From: Gammaproteobacteria bacterium | GTDB taxonomy: Bacteria; Pseudomonadota; Gammaproteobacteria; JABCZS01 | Assembly: GCA_013289605.1 (NCBI GenBank) | Contig: JABCZS010000010.1 | Location: forward strand, 2,118 to 66,117 | DNA: 64,000 bases | Reading direction: 5' to 3' | In this document: in pieces, positions 17,785 through 28,530 of the stretch | Numbering within the stretch: the stretch's first letter is position 1 | Layout of the letters: each line of letters starts with the position of its first letter | Program-made: the position numbers and the translations under genes | Notes under the pieces: model-generated | Database searches by the model: none | The model's input: the letters and a program-made list of their open reading frames with translations, nothing else | Told to the model about the DNA's origin: nothing

Positions 17785-19242
17785 GTGTTTAAATTGTGTA
17801 TGTTGCGCGGTAATTAAGGTGGAATGTAGCGGACGTAAATACGATCCTATTACCACGCCCAAACACCCCGCGAAAAATCCTGGGATGATTTCAAAGAGAT
17901 TAAAAATAGGTGCGGAAAAATGATAAGAACAATAAATCCAAATCAAGGTCACTAAGCCCCCCATCACCATGCCTAAAAATGCGCCGGTATAACTCATTTT
18001 TGACCAAAATAAAGCCATCAGTACGAGTGGACCAAATGCGGCACCTAAACCTGCCCAGGCATGACTGACTAATTCAAATACACTGGGACTTTCACCTTGT
18101 ACAGCCAAAAATACGGCAAAACTTGCAACGATCAATACCATCAAGCGACCCATCCAGACTCGCTCATGGCTGCTCGCTTTGGGGCGTAAAAAAGGACAAT
18201 ATAAATCCTCAATTAAACTGGAGGCCGATGCAAATACTACTGCGGCAACGGTGCTGATGATGGCTGAAATTATCGCTGCAAAAGTTAAAGCAGAAAACCA
18301 GGGAGATAATAAATGCTGTGCCAATGAAGGAAATATGACTTCAGCTGAACTTAACGAACCGATAGGAAAATAAGCGATTCCGAATAAACCTATCGCGGCG
18401 GCACTTGCCATCGCTAAACCCATCCATGTCAAACAAATATATTTTCCTATGCGTATCGATTGAATATCTTGTGAAGACATAAAACGCACTAAAATATGCG
18501 GCTGGCCAAAATACCCTAAGCCCCACGCCAAGGCAGAAACTACGGATAGAAATGACACGTCGTAAAAAATATCGAGATGTTGCGGGTAGTTCACTTGAGT
18601 CATCGCAACCAATGATTGAGAATCCATGGCGAAATAAGCAAAAATGGCTAAAAATAACAACGTGAAGAGCATTAAAAACCCTTGCAATAAATCTAGCCAA
18701 TTCACCGCTAAATAACCCCCGATGGCCGTGTAAGCAATGACGATTGGAGCAGAGAGCCAAAGGGCGCTGGTGTAATGTAAATCAAAAACCGTACTGACTA
18801 GCTTCGCAGCGCCTACAAATCCAGAAGCCGCATAACAGGTAAAAAATATAAGAAAAATGATGGCACTCATAGGCCGAATCAGCGCGCGTTCAGGGGCTAG
18901 AAATCGATTCTGAAAAAATGAAGATAACGTCAGTGAGTTTTTTGCTACTTGGGTATAAGTACGTAACCGTGGCCCCACCCAATGCCAATTCACAAACGAA
19001 CCCAGGAGTAATCCCACGGGCAGCCAAATCTGATCTAAGCCATAAAGATAAAATACCGCGGGCACACTCAGCATTAACCATGCGCTCATATCCGTGGCCG
19101 CAACGCCCATAGCCGTTACAATGCCACCAAAACGTCGGCCACCCAAAATATAATCCTGGTAATTTTGTGTTTGCCGATAGGCACGAAAAGTAATGCCTAA
19201 AATAAGCACGCCATAAATAATAAACACAATCAGTGTGGGCAT
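17755..19242 (-). CDS. putP: Sodium/proline symporter PutP-like
   Basis: A member of the sodium:solute symporter family with about 13 membrane segments over 495 residues. PutP-type features include YILGGRRFGGIVTAMGVAATDMSAWL near residue 30 and GYFGQPHILVRFMS near 235. These are closer to proline transporters than to the other two SSS proteins in this window. The substrate call is by family resemblance. It is a single gene between trkH and asmA. Confidence 0.85.
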   Translation of the reverse strand: MPTLIVFIIYGVLILGITFRAYRQTQNYQDYILGGRRFGGIVTAMGVAATDMSAWLMLSVPAVFYLYGLDQIWLPVGLLLGSFVNWHWVGPRLRTYTQVAKNSLTLSSFFQNRFLAPERALIRPMSAIIFLIFFTCYAASGFVGAAKLVSTVFDLHYTSALWLSAPIVIAYTAIGGYLAVNWLDLLQGFLMLFTLLFLAIFAYFAMDSQSLVAMTQVNYPQHLDIFYDVSFLSVVSALAWGLGYFGQPHILVRFMSSQDIQSIRIGKYICLTWMGLAMASAAAIGLFGIAYFPIGSLSSAEVIFPSLAQHLLSPWFSALTFAAIISAIISTVAAVVFASASSLIEDLYCPFLRPKASSHERVWMGRLMVLIVASFAVFLAVQGESPSVFELVSHAWAGLGAAFGPLVLMALFWSKMSYTGAFLGMVMGGLVTLIWIYCSYHFSAPIFNLFEIIPGFFAGCLGVVIGSYLRPLHSTLITAQHTQFKHLIAPKRRGE

Positions 19243-19331
19243 ATTGTTCCTATTGCTAGATTGTCTGTTAAATTGAGAAATACACTAGATTGTAATAGTA
19301 TAAGGCTATTTACTCAAACATAGGCTGTCTC

Positions 19332-21512
19332 ATGATTACTCGGCGTTTAATTCAATTACTGATCACCTTATTCCTGATAGCCTTACTGGCGATGGTTGGT
19401 TTAATCCTCTTTGTCGATCCTAATCGTTATAAGGACGTCATCGTTAAAAAAGTGGAGGACACCCTGGATAGACCGTTTGCGATCACAGGCGATATAGAAT
19501 GGCGCTTTTGGCCACGCTTAGGCTTAACGCTAAATGGAATAGAATTAGGACAACGCGCTGGGTTTACCCAAGACAATAATAATCAGTTTGCAAAAATTGG
19601 TGAAGCAAGTGTCTATGTGCGCATTGCCCCCTTGCTGAGCAAACATATCGATGTCGATAAATTACTGATAAAAGATGCGCATTTTTATTTCGCGCGACTC
19701 AAAGACGGAACCAATAACTGGAACGATTTGCGCAAATCACCCAAAAACACTACGACTTCAGATGCCAAAACCACGGCATCCCCCGCAACATTTAATTGGA
19801 TGATTAATGATCTCGCTGTCCAAAATACGGAAATTATTTGGAACGATGACAAGCACAAGCAAAAAATCGATGTACTCATTAAAGAATTAAGCACCTCATT
19901 GCAAGCCAACCACACCAATCCCATAGATGCGGTGTTTGACGTAGTTGTCGAACCTCGCAATATTAAAGCCACAGTCACTGTGGAGAGCGATTATAATTTC
20001 GACTTAGAAAACCAACGTTTTGGTGCCGAACACGGACAAATAAAACTTAAGGTGTATGGACTAGATGGCCTCAAAAACGCTCAAGATTTCAATACTGAGT
20101 TTGATCGGGTGCACGTGGATTTAAAGCAAGATCAATTGCAAATAGAAAAGCTTAAAGCTTCGATTTTTGATGGCCATTTATTTGCCAATGTCAGTGGAGA
20201 TAGCCTCCGTAAAATCCCGCATCTGCAAGGGATGGTCTCACTTGAAAACATTAATCTAGAAGAATTCGCCCACGCGTTTGGCAAAGATCTACAAATCAAA
20301 GACGACACGCTTAAAACATTAAATATGGAAGCGACGTTTAAAAATACCACGGATGGTTTTACGGTTGATCCCTTTGCTGCGCAGCTGGGAGACACCCGTA
20401 TCAACGGCACCTTAAGTGCAAACAATGCCCTCTCTAATATTAAATTTAATTTTAATGTCAATCATATTCATTGGGCTAAAGCACAATCTACCCCGGCGCA
20501 GAGTGCACCGACTACGAAGGTATCCCAAAACAAAGCGAGCACTGCGAACGCCCAGCCCTTACAAAAAATTACGGCCGTAGGCGATATTCATATTGATAGC
20601 GCGTCTTTATCCGGCATTAATTTACAAAATATCGATATTCATATTAATGCAAAAAATGGGATCATCCATTTGGCTCCGCTTAAAGCCCATTTGTATTCGG
20701 GTTCATTAACGACGAATACGAGCGTAAATTTACAAACGATTACACCGCACTTTGATATTAATGCGCAATTAAACAGTATTAACCTGGACGCTTTATTCAA
20801 AGACAGGGCCAGTAAAACTAAATTCCAGGGCCAGCTTAATCTTGATACGCAACTTAAAACGCAAGGTTTAGATGCTGACAGTGTGCTCAATAATCTAGCA
20901 GGTCATGCCAAAGTTAATATAGACCAAGGCGTGCTCAATGGCATGGATCTCAATTATTGGTTAGCTGTCGGTGAAAACATGCTACTTTCAGCAAAAAATC
21001 TCAGCACCTTAGCGATTACAACTGCAGAAGCTGCGATCGGAAAAACAGATACCCAACAGACTGCGTTTACTGAAATGTCGGGCAGTTTTACGCTGAAACA
21101 AGGCATTGCCCAAAATAATGATCTGAAAATTTACAATGATAAATTTTACACCAACGGCAAAGGTCAAATTAATTTACCCAAACAAACGCTGGATTATGAC
21201 TTGCATGTCAGTCCTGCACAGAATACCTCTCATGGCGTGCAACCTAGCGATCCCCAAATCCCACTTAAACTCAGCGGTCCTTTGCAACATCCTCATATAA
21301 GTATTGATGCCCAGGGCATCCAAGCCTTATTAGTGCAAACCCTTAAAGCGGGTTTAATCGGCACCTTAAATGCACCGGCAGATGTCGCAGGCGCAGGGGA
21401 AACTATTTTGAATACGATGACTGGAAATAATTCGAATAATACCAATACACAAAATCAACCTCCGCCTGAGCATGTGATCACAGACGCGCTCAAAGGCTTA
21501 TTAGGGAAATAG
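19332..21512 (+). CDS. asmA: AsmA family protein
   Basis: A large (726-residue) AsmA-type protein tethered by an N-terminal membrane helix (about residues 7-28), with a long beta-rich periplasmic body. The family is implicated in phospholipid transport to the outer membrane and in outer membrane assembly. The opening VDPNRYKDVIVKKVEDTLDRPFAITGDIEW segment and the C-terminal PLKLSGPLQHPHISID repeat-like region are characteristic. The tail is Asn/Gln-rich. Its stop codon directly abuts the mutY ATG. Confidence 0.9.
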   Translation: MITRRLIQLLITLFLIALLAMVGLILFVDPNRYKDVIVKKVEDTLDRPFAITGDIEWRFWPRLGLTLNGIELGQRAGFTQDNNNQFAKIGEASVYVRIAPLLSKHIDVDKLLIKDAHFYFARLKDGTNNWNDLRKSPKNTTTSDAKTTASPATFNWMINDLAVQNTEIIWNDDKHKQKIDVLIKELSTSLQANHTNPIDAVFDVVVEPRNIKATVTVESDYNFDLENQRFGAEHGQIKLKVYGLDGLKNAQDFNTEFDRVHVDLKQDQLQIEKLKASIFDGHLFANVSGDSLRKIPHLQGMVSLENINLEEFAHAFGKDLQIKDDTLKTLNMEATFKNTTDGFTVDPFAAQLGDTRINGTLSANNALSNIKFNFNVNHIHWAKAQSTPAQSAPTTKVSQNKASTANAQPLQKITAVGDIHIDSASLSGINLQNIDIHINAKNGIIHLAPLKAHLYSGSLTTNTSVNLQTITPHFDINAQLNSINLDALFKDRASKTKFQGQLNLDTQLKTQGLDADSVLNNLAGHAKVNIDQGVLNGMDLNYWLAVGENMLLSAKNLSTLAITTAEAAIGKTDTQQTAFTEMSGSFTLKQGIAQNNDLKIYNDKFYTNGKGQINLPKQTLDYDLHVSPAQNTSHGVQPSDPQIPLKLSGPLQHPHISIDAQGIQALLVQTLKAGLIGTLNAPADVAGAGETILNTMTGNNSNNTNTQNQPPPEHVITDALKGLLGK

Positions 21513-22580
21513 ATGCACGCCTCTGCCTTAAGTAAAAAACTTATTCCTTGGCAGCAAAAAAAAGGCCGTCATGATTTGCCCTGGCAGCAAGATCCCACAC
21601 CTTATCGCGTGTGGGTGTCTGAAATCATGTTGCAACAAACGCAAGTTGAAACGGTTAAAGCCTATTACTTACGTTTTATGCAACACTTGCCCCGACTACA
21701 GGATTTAGCCGCAAGCTCAGAAGAAACGGTTTTGCAATTATGGACAGGCTTAGGGTATTACGCGAGGGCACGGCATTTACACCGCGCGGCGCAAATCATC
21801 ACCGACCAATGGGGTGGCGTTATTCCAGCGGATCTCGAAATGCTGATGGCCTTACCCGGGATAGGGCGCTCCACTGCGGGCGCCATACTGTCTTTGGGAA
21901 TGAAAAAATCCGCCGTGATTTTAGATGGGAATGTAAAGCGCGTGCTCAGCCGCGTTTACGCCATTGCTGCTTGGCCAGGGGATAGCAAGATTGAACAACA
22001 ATTGTGGGCGTTGGCACACACGCATACACCGAAAACTAACGCGCCTATTTACAATCAAGCCCTGATGGATTTAGGTGCTACCGTTTGCACCCGTCGATCG
22101 CCGCAATGTTCGGTATGTCCGCTACGCACAATCTGCTTAGCTTATCGACAACAACAACAAGCACACATTCCCTACCCTAAACCTAAACGCACCCTGCCTT
22201 TAGTCGAAGGCTTTATGTTGGTGTTATGGCATGAAAAAAATAATGCCGTATTATTAGAAAAACGGCCCGCACCCGGCATTTGGGGCGGTCTATGGTGCTT
22301 TCCTGAATGCAGAGCGCCAGGCTTATCCCTATCTGCAGACTTACCCAAGAATACCCGTTATATCGCCACAAAAGCGGCGCTACACCATACCTTTAGTCAT
22401 TACCGTTGGCATATTCGCCCCGTAATCGTGCGAGCGACCCATCTCACGCTACCTAAAACCTGTCAACAGCCTAATGTAATATGGTATCCCCTCGATGGTA
22501 CTATCCCGCTTGCGCTTGCAGCAGTAGTACGAAAATTTTTAAAAATTTCCATTCCTGTTGATAACGCAGCACAGGAGTAA
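21513..22580 (+). CDS. mutY: Adenine DNA glycosylase MutY
   Basis: Removes adenine mispaired with 8-oxoguanine. It has the helix-hairpin-helix LPGIGRSTAGAI with the following catalytic Asp in VILDGNVKRVLSR, a 4Fe-4S cluster with C-x6-C-x2-C-x5-C near residue 190, and a C-terminal NUDIX-like domain (about 225-345) that reads 8-oxoG. It starts immediately after the asmA stop, so translation is probably coupled. Length is 355. Confidence 0.95.
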   Translation: MHASALSKKLIPWQQKKGRHDLPWQQDPTPYRVWVSEIMLQQTQVETVKAYYLRFMQHLPRLQDLAASSEETVLQLWTGLGYYARARHLHRAAQIITDQWGGVIPADLEMLMALPGIGRSTAGAILSLGMKKSAVILDGNVKRVLSRVYAIAAWPGDSKIEQQLWALAHTHTPKTNAPIYNQALMDLGATVCTRRSPQCSVCPLRTICLAYRQQQQAHIPYPKPKRTLPLVEGFMLVLWHEKNNAVLLEKRPAPGIWGGLWCFPECRAPGLSLSADLPKNTRYIATKAALHHTFSHYRWHIRPVIVRATHLTLPKTCQQPNVIWYPLDGTIPLALAAVVRKFLKISIPVDNAAQE

Positions 22581-22667
22581 AACAATTTTACCGCTGATAC
22601 AAATATGGTATATTGCCGCTCTTACGATTGATGCTACGCGCGAAACAATTTAATATGGAAGTAAACC

Positions 22668-22934
22668 ATGACCCACGAAATCTTTTGTGAAAAACTGCAA
22701 AAGCAAGCCCAAGGCTTAGCGTTTGCCCCGCTCCCAGGTGAATTAGGCCAGCGTATTTATCAACACATTAGCCAAGAAGCCTGGCAACTCTGGCTACAAC
22801 AACAAACCATGTTGATTAATGAATACCGCTTAAATATGACCGAAGCCTCGGCACGGACATTTTTAATGACAGAAATGGAAAAGTTTTTGTTTGGGTTGGG
22901 CAGTGAAACACCGCCGGGTTACCAAGCGCCGTAG
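22668..22934 (+). CDS. yggX: YggX-type Fe(2+) trafficking protein
   Basis: A small 88-residue cytoplasmic protein of the YggX family, which protects iron-sulfur proteins from oxidative damage. The conserved N-terminal [17 protein letters not shown] with Cys7, the [11 protein letters not shown] segment and the [18 protein letters not shown] block are all present. It follows mutY, the usual gammaproteobacterial arrangement. A GGAAG site precedes the ATG. Confidence 0.93.
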   Translation: MTHEIFCEKLQKQAQGLAFAPLPGELGQRIYQHISQEAWQLWLQQQTMLINEYRLNMTEASARTFLMTEMEKFLFGLGSETPPGYQAP

Positions 22935-22992
22935 AGTCAGAAAACTCAATGCTTGACGTGGCGGTACTTTCCCGGTTTAATTGACCACCTCT

Positions 22993-23068
<76 letters not shown>

Positions 23069-23181
23069 TATTTTGTGCATGAGATAATTATCTAATTTCT
23101 AGCATCTATTCCATAACATCCTATTGATTTATAAAAAAATATCACTAAGCTCATTATGAAAAAAGATGCGACATTACAAAT

Positions 23182-24534
23182 ATGAACCAAACCCACTTCT
23201 TATTATTATTTCTTGGCATAGGCCTGACTTATTTAATCATCGGCTTATATGCCGGTAGAAAAATTACCGATAAAGCGGATTATTTTTTAGCCAGCCGCTC
23301 TTATGGTGTGTTTGCGGTGACCCTGACTTTAGTTGCCACCCAATTAGGCGGTGGCATGATCCTCGGTACCTCTAATGAAGCCTATCAGGTCGGCATTTAT
23401 GGGATTGCTTATTCAGCAGGAATTTTTCTAGGCTTTATGGCTTTGGCCTTAGGACTTGCGCATAAACTGCGTGGGTTTAATGTAGCGACCACCGCAGAAT
23501 TGTTTGAAACGGAATACCAATCCAAATTCTTACGTAAACTAGCCGCCCTCATGATGATTTTATCCTTATGTGGCATTTTAGCCGGACAAGTCGTGGCCTC
23601 ACGAATGTTTTTACATGGTTTAGGTGTGCATCACGAAGGTATCTTTTTATTGTTCTGGGGATTTGTGATTTTTTATACCGTGATGGGCGGACTTAAAGCG
23701 GTGGTATTAACCGATATTTACCAAGTGTTATTTATTTTTGTATTATTTATCGGCTTGTTTTTCTGGATCCAAATGCAGTACCCGCCCTCTTCCATGGATT
23801 GGTCACCTGCTCCTAATGCGCTTGCAGAAGAAATGAATTGGCAAACCCTGACACCCATGTTGTTACTGCCTTTTTTATTTTGCATGATCGAGCAAGATTT
23901 AGCGCAACGGTTTTTTTCCGCACGCACGAAGCGCGTCGCAACCGGGGCCGCTTTAGGCGCAGCCTGTTTAATTTTAATTTTTGCATTAATCCCCGCGTAT
24001 TTTGGCATACTCGCCAAAGCGCTCGCCGTAGACATCCCGCCACAGACCAGTGTACTCATCGCACTGATGCGCACGCTTGTTCCAGATGTAGTGTTGGCGC
24101 TGGTTGCCTGCGGGTTACTGGCCGCTATAGTCTCGACCGCCGACTCCCTACTGTGCGCCATCAGCTCTAACCTGGCACAAGATTTTGGCACCCTTTCAAA
24201 AAATCCACACCGCGAAGTCCAAATTTCACGGCTGATTACCTTAGCAAGTGGCATGCTTGCCATTTCGATTGCTTATTTTATGGATAATATTTTAGAAGTA
24301 TTAGTGAAAAGCTATGAGTTACCGGTAACGTGTTTATTTGCGTCTATATTTTTATGTTGTGTGTTAAAGCGCGTATATAAACTCGCAGCACTTTTGTCCG
24401 TATTTGCAGGCTTAAGCGCATTTATTTTCTTTAAAATTTTCCCAATTTCATTTCCAAATGAAATCATCCAAATTGTGTGTTCATTTTTAGGGTATGGTTT
24501 AGGATGGGGGATAGCACGGCATAAGCGTGCTTAA
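23182..24534 (+). CDS. Sodium:solute symporter family transporter
   Basis: A 450-residue SSS-family transporter with about 12-13 membrane segments. Family features include the FLASRSYGVFAVTLTLVATQLGGG opening and the GLLAAIVSTADSLLCAISSN sodium-site helix near residue 315. The substrate cannot be told from sequence. It stands alone after tRNA-Phe; the 113-base gap shows no obvious terminator. Confidence 0.85.
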   Translation: MNQTHFLLLFLGIGLTYLIIGLYAGRKITDKADYFLASRSYGVFAVTLTLVATQLGGGMILGTSNEAYQVGIYGIAYSAGIFLGFMALALGLAHKLRGFNVATTAELFETEYQSKFLRKLAALMMILSLCGILAGQVVASRMFLHGLGVHHEGIFLLFWGFVIFYTVMGGLKAVVLTDIYQVLFIFVLFIGLFFWIQMQYPPSSMDWSPAPNALAEEMNWQTLTPMLLLPFLFCMIEQDLAQRFFSARTKRVATGAALGAACLILIFALIPAYFGILAKALAVDIPPQTSVLIALMRTLVPDVVLALVACGLLAAIVSTADSLLCAISSNLAQDFGTLSKNPHREVQISRLITLASGMLAISIAYFMDNILEVLVKSYELPVTCLFASIFLCCVLKRVYKLAALLSVFAGLSAFIFFKIFPISFPNEIIQIVCSFLGYGLGWGIARHKRA

Positions 24535-24558
24535 ATTTCTTTCAGCGTTGCTAATACA

Positions 24559-25830
24559 TTATAATAACCATTGCCAAATAGGCATGATTTCAATATAAAA
24601 AGAGTGATCTTCACGGACCACTGTTTCATTCCCCGCTTGATTTTCTGTTAGTATCAGCCCTTTAGTTAAGCCAAATGCTTTCATGGCAGCAATCAGGCCG
24701 TCGAATTCACGCAACTTGGTCTGGGCATTTTCCAAATCAGCGCATACTTGAATTACGGCCTCAATATGATTACCTTTACGCAATAAAAAATCACATTCTT
24801 TATCTTCACGATAAAAATAAATTTCTGGACCATGAAAACGTCTTAATGCTAAATAAACCATATTTTCCAGCAATCTCCCTCTATCTTCAGAAAAACGAAA
24901 TCCTATCGACTGCGCAAGACCCGCATCAATAAAATATACTTTTTTGCTGGTATTCATTTGTTTTTTTAAAGATACATCATAACGATTAATGAAAAAACAT
25001 AAATAACTATCTGCTAAATGGTGGCAATATTCGGATACCGTTGTGGCACTTCCTAAGCCTAACAGTTTCCGCAATGCATTAAAACTAACATCTTTTCCTA
25101 TATTGCTCGCCAAATAATAAACCAGTTCTTTTATAGGCCTTTCATTAGTTAATCGATATCTGGCAATAATATCCCGATATAATACACTCTCATACAATCC
25201 CTGCAATATTTCAATTTTTTGTTTGCGAATATACTGCGGGATCCCGCCTATTTTATAAAAGGCATTAAATTGTTTTTTAATTTCAGCTTTTTTAACGGTG
25301 GTGACTCTTTCTAAGTTTGGCGCTTCAATCTTCTGATAATTCAAAAATTCTTGAAATGAAAACGGTAACACTTCGATTTGCACATACCGTCCGGTTAATC
25401 GCGTGCCCAATTCTTTGCTAAATAATGTCGCATTTGATCCCGTGATAAAAATACGTTTGCCTTCATCATGGAGGCGACGAATAAACCGTTCCCACTGTGG
25501 GATATTTTTAATTTCATCAAAATAAAAAGTATCTTCTTCACCATAAAATTCCAAAAATAATTCTAATAATACTTGAAAATCTTCGAGTTCAAAGCGTACT
25601 AACCGGTCATCATCAAAATTAAGATAATAATGTGTATGTCCTTGCGCATGACGCAATGCCTGCATCAGCGTAGATTTTCCCACTCTACGCAATCCAGTCA
25701 GTACCATCACTTGTCCCGTTTGGGATAATGTTTGAACATTTGTCATCATCGCACGGGGCACATAATCCTCGGGTAGACGGATTTGGGCTTGCTCAAGTAT
25801 GACTTGCTTTAAGGTGGCGAGCTCTATCAC
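24559..25830 (-). CDS. AAA ATPase with C-terminal DUF4143 domain
   Basis: A 423-residue ATPase of the archaeal/bacterial AAA_14-DUF4143 type. Walker A is GLRRVGKSTLM near residue 42; Walker B-like YFDEIKNI is near 100; a sensor-like FITGSNATLFSKELGTRLTGRY follows; the second half has the nuclease-like DUF4143 pattern with a YFYREDKECDFLLRKG block (Glu-Asp-x-Glu...Asp). These proteins are common accessory genes with no settled function. The gene is more AT-rich than its neighbours and stands alone. Confidence 0.85.
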   Translation of the reverse strand: MIELATLKQVILEQAQIRLPEDYVPRAMMTNVQTLSQTGQVMVLTGLRRVGKSTLMQALRHAQGHTHYYLNFDDDRLVRFELEDFQVLLELFLEFYGEEDTFYFDEIKNIPQWERFIRRLHDEGKRIFITGSNATLFSKELGTRLTGRYVQIEVLPFSFQEFLNYQKIEAPNLERVTTVKKAEIKKQFNAFYKIGGIPQYIRKQKIEILQGLYESVLYRDIIARYRLTNERPIKELVYYLASNIGKDVSFNALRKLLGLGSATTVSEYCHHLADSYLCFFINRYDVSLKKQMNTSKKVYFIDAGLAQSIGFRFSEDRGRLLENMVYLALRRFHGPEIYFYREDKECDFLLRKGNHIEAVIQVCADLENAQTKLREFDGLIAAMKAFGLTKGLILTENQAGNETVVREDHSFYIEIMPIWQWLL

Positions 25831-25935
25831 AATATATCTCCATAGCTAATGGAAATATATTGGATAAATCTTCCATTGTCAATGTAAAGAATAGGCTGCC
25901 TGTAAATTTTTATTGTAAAAACAAATACTTAACAT

Positions 25936-27267
25936 CTATCTTAAGGTAACAAACTCTTCGGCGAGCGTCGGGTGTACCGCTAAAGTATGATCAAAATCAG
26001 CTTTAGTGGCGCCCATTTGTAGGGCTACGGCTAGGCTCTGAATAATCTCGCCTGCGTCCGATCCGACCATATGCAGGCCTAATATTTTATCGGTTTTTTT
26101 ATCAGTAATCAGTTTCATCAAGGTTTTCTCATCACTGCCACTTAAGGTATGTTTTAAGGCACGAAACGTCGTCTGATAAACATTCACTTCACCGTATTGT
26201 TTGCGCGCATCCTCCTCGCTCAGTCCCACGGTGCCTATATTCGGCTCGCAAAACACCGCAGTCGGAATTAAGGTACTTTGCAAACGCCGATTCATCCCAG
26301 CAAATAAATTATCCGCAACGATATGACCTTGTGCGATAGCAAGAGGCGTAAGCTCTGGGCCGCCGGTGACATCACCGATGGCATAAATATGATCGGCACT
26401 GGTTTGATAGCGGTCATTGACGATAATGCTACCATCATCACGCTTCTTCACCATAGCTTCAAGATTAAGCCCTACCGTATTTGCCCGTCTTCCTGTGGCC
26501 ATAAAGACTAAATCTGTGGCCTGTGTTTCATTTTCAAACTTAACCTGTAATTCCGTTTCGGTTTTATCAATGGCAAGCGGGACATGATGGGATAATAACT
26601 TAATCCCCTTTTTCTGCAATTCCTGCCCTATAAACTCACGCACAGTTAAATCAAATCCACGCAATAATAACTTATCTCGGTAGACAAGCGTAGTATCGAC
26701 GCCTAAGCCATTAAAAATAGTGGCGAACTCAACTGCAATATAGCCTCCGCCTATGATAATCGCGCGATGAGGCAGTGCATCCAAATGAAACGCTAGATCG
26801 GATGTGATCGCAAGATCTTTACCGGGCAAATCCGGTACAAAGGAATGTGAGCCCGTTGCAATTAAAATATATTTCGCACGGTAGTTTTCATTTTCAACCC
26901 GCACGGTGTGAGGGTCTACAAATTCAGCCGCCCCATGAATAATTGTTACCTGAGCATCGATTAATAGTTTTTCATAAATCTGATTTAAACGCTTTATTTC
27001 TTTATCTTTATTGTTACGCAAGACCGTCCAATCAAAACGAGGATTATCAAATTGCCAACCAAAACCTTGTGCCTGCGCACTTGTTTCATGATACTGCGAA
27101 GCATAAGCAAATAATTTTTTAGGCACACAACCCAAGTTCACGCAGGTGCCGCCCAGATCACTTTTTTCTATGACCGCAACGCGGGCGCCATGTTTAGCGG
27201 CAATGCGACTGGCACGTACCCCGCCGCTGCCGGCACCGATGACTAAAAAATCAAAATCAAATTTCAT
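25936..27267 (-). CDS. gor: Glutathione-disulfide reductase
   Basis: FAD- and NADPH-dependent reductase that keeps glutathione reduced. The FAD motif IGAGSGGVRASR, the redox-active pair Cys42-Cys47 in GGTCVNLGCVPKK, the NADPH-binding IIIGGGYIAVEFA, and the terminal HPTLAEEF with the catalytic His are all present. Length is 443, near the usual 450. It overlaps the rmuC stop by 11 bases, so the two genes are likely coupled. Confidence 0.92.
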   Translation of the reverse strand: MKFDFDFLVIGAGSGGVRASRIAAKHGARVAVIEKSDLGGTCVNLGCVPKKLFAYASQYHETSAQAQGFGWQFDNPRFDWTVLRNNKDKEIKRLNQIYEKLLIDAQVTIIHGAAEFVDPHTVRVENENYRAKYILIATGSHSFVPDLPGKDLAITSDLAFHLDALPHRAIIIGGGYIAVEFATIFNGLGVDTTLVYRDKLLLRGFDLTVREFIGQELQKKGIKLLSHHVPLAIDKTETELQVKFENETQATDLVFMATGRRANTVGLNLEAMVKKRDDGSIIVNDRYQTSADHIYAIGDVTGGPELTPLAIAQGHIVADNLFAGMNRRLQSTLIPTAVFCEPNIGTVGLSEEDARKQYGEVNVYQTTFRALKHTLSGSDEKTLMKLITDKKTDKILGLHMVGSDAGEIIQSLAVALQMGATKADFDHTLAVHPTLAEEFVTLR

Positions 27268-28516
27268 ATTCTTCCACCGCGGCTACATTTAAATGTTTAC
27301 TATTTTTGATGCCTAAAGCTTTTAAATCTTCCGCACGTTTAATGAGATTACCTTTGCCGCTGGATAATTTATTCTGAGCTTTATCATAAGTGACCACACA
27401 GCCTTGTAACTTTCTGCCTAAATCATCCAGATCTTCTACAAAGCCTACAAATTTATCGTATAAATCTCCGGCTTTGGTGGCGATTTGTTGTGCATGCCGA
27501 TTTTGATATTCGAAACGCCAAATATTTTCTATGGTGCGCAGTGTGGCTAATAAAGTAGACGGCGTTACCATCACAATATTACGGGTTAATGCTTCGCTGA
27601 ATAATTCCGCATCCACTTGGCAAGCAAATGAGAGTGCGCCTTCGATGGGAATAAACATCAATACAAAATCTAAGGTCTTAATGTCCACTAATTTATGATA
27701 ATCTTTATCGCTTAACACTTTAATATGATTGCGTATGGCTGCCACGTGCGCGAGTTTATCGCTCTCATTTTGGCCTGAACAATACCGCTCATACGCATTG
27801 AGTGAAACTTTAGCATCGATGATGATGTCTTTATTTTCCGGCAAATGCACGATCACATCCGGTTGGTATGCCCGACCTTGCTCATTATGCAAATGAACCT
27901 GCACCGTATATTCCCGGCCTTTGACTAAACCTGATTTTTCCAACACCCGCTCTAAAATCATCTCCCCCCAAATGCCTTGGGTTTTGCTCTCGCCTTTTAA
28001 TGCTGACGTTAAATTCACCGCATCAAGACTCATTTGTTGATTCAGCGTTTTGAGTTGAATGATTTCTTGAGTCAGCGATAAGCGGTCTCGACTTTCTTTC
28101 TCATACACATCATGCACTTTTTTCTCAAATTCTTTTATTTGCTCACGCAGCGGCGTTAACATGCCTTCCATATTTTGTTTATTTTGGTCGGTAAAGCGTT
28201 TACTTTTATCTTCCAAAATAGTTTGGGCGAGATTTTGAAATTCATGTTTTAACTGTTGTTTAGTTTCTTCTAAAAACAAGATGCGCTCAGTGTGCTGTTT
28301 CCGCTCTTGCTCAAGTAAGGTGGTCAATTGCACGACTTGTTGCTCCAGCTGTTTAATGTGTGCGGATTGATGAGTGACTAGATTTTCTGACACGGTTAAT
28401 GCGTGATGTCGCATCACAAGCAGTGCGGCTTCTTTACTGGTTTTGCCATGATAATAAATGAGGGTAATGATTAAGCACAGGCTTAAGCCTCCAATGATCA
28501 AGGTCATGATGTCCAT
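27257..28516 (-). CDS. rmuC: DNA recombination protein RmuC
   Basis: An RmuC-family protein, reported to limit DNA inversions, with a predicted endonuclease-like core. It has an N-terminal membrane helix (about residues 5-22), a long coiled coil (about 45-165) and the conserved core with GESKTQGIWGEMILERVLE, QPDVIVHLPENKDIIIDAKVS and FVLMFIPIEGA. Length is 419. It lies upstream of and overlaps gor. Confidence 0.9.
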   Translation of the reverse strand: MDIMTLIIGGLSLCLIITLIYYHGKTSKEAALLVMRHHALTVSENLVTHQSAHIKQLEQQVVQLTTLLEQERKQHTERILFLEETKQQLKHEFQNLAQTILEDKSKRFTDQNKQNMEGMLTPLREQIKEFEKKVHDVYEKESRDRLSLTQEIIQLKTLNQQMSLDAVNLTSALKGESKTQGIWGEMILERVLEKSGLVKGREYTVQVHLHNEQGRAYQPDVIVHLPENKDIIIDAKVSLNAYERYCSGQNESDKLAHVAAIRNHIKVLSDKDYHKLVDIKTLDFVLMFIPIEGALSFACQVDAELFSEALTRNIVMVTPSTLLATLRTIENIWRFEYQNRHAQQIATKAGDLYDKFVGFVEDLDDLGRKLQGCVVTYDKAQNKLSSGKGNLIKRAEDLKALGIKNSKHLNVAAVEEYEI

Positions 28517-28530
28517 TGCGTTATCCTTAT

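Noticed and set aside
23718-24263. 181-residue frame opposite the symporter gene
   Set aside because: It is antisense to a clear SSS transporter and shows no domain.
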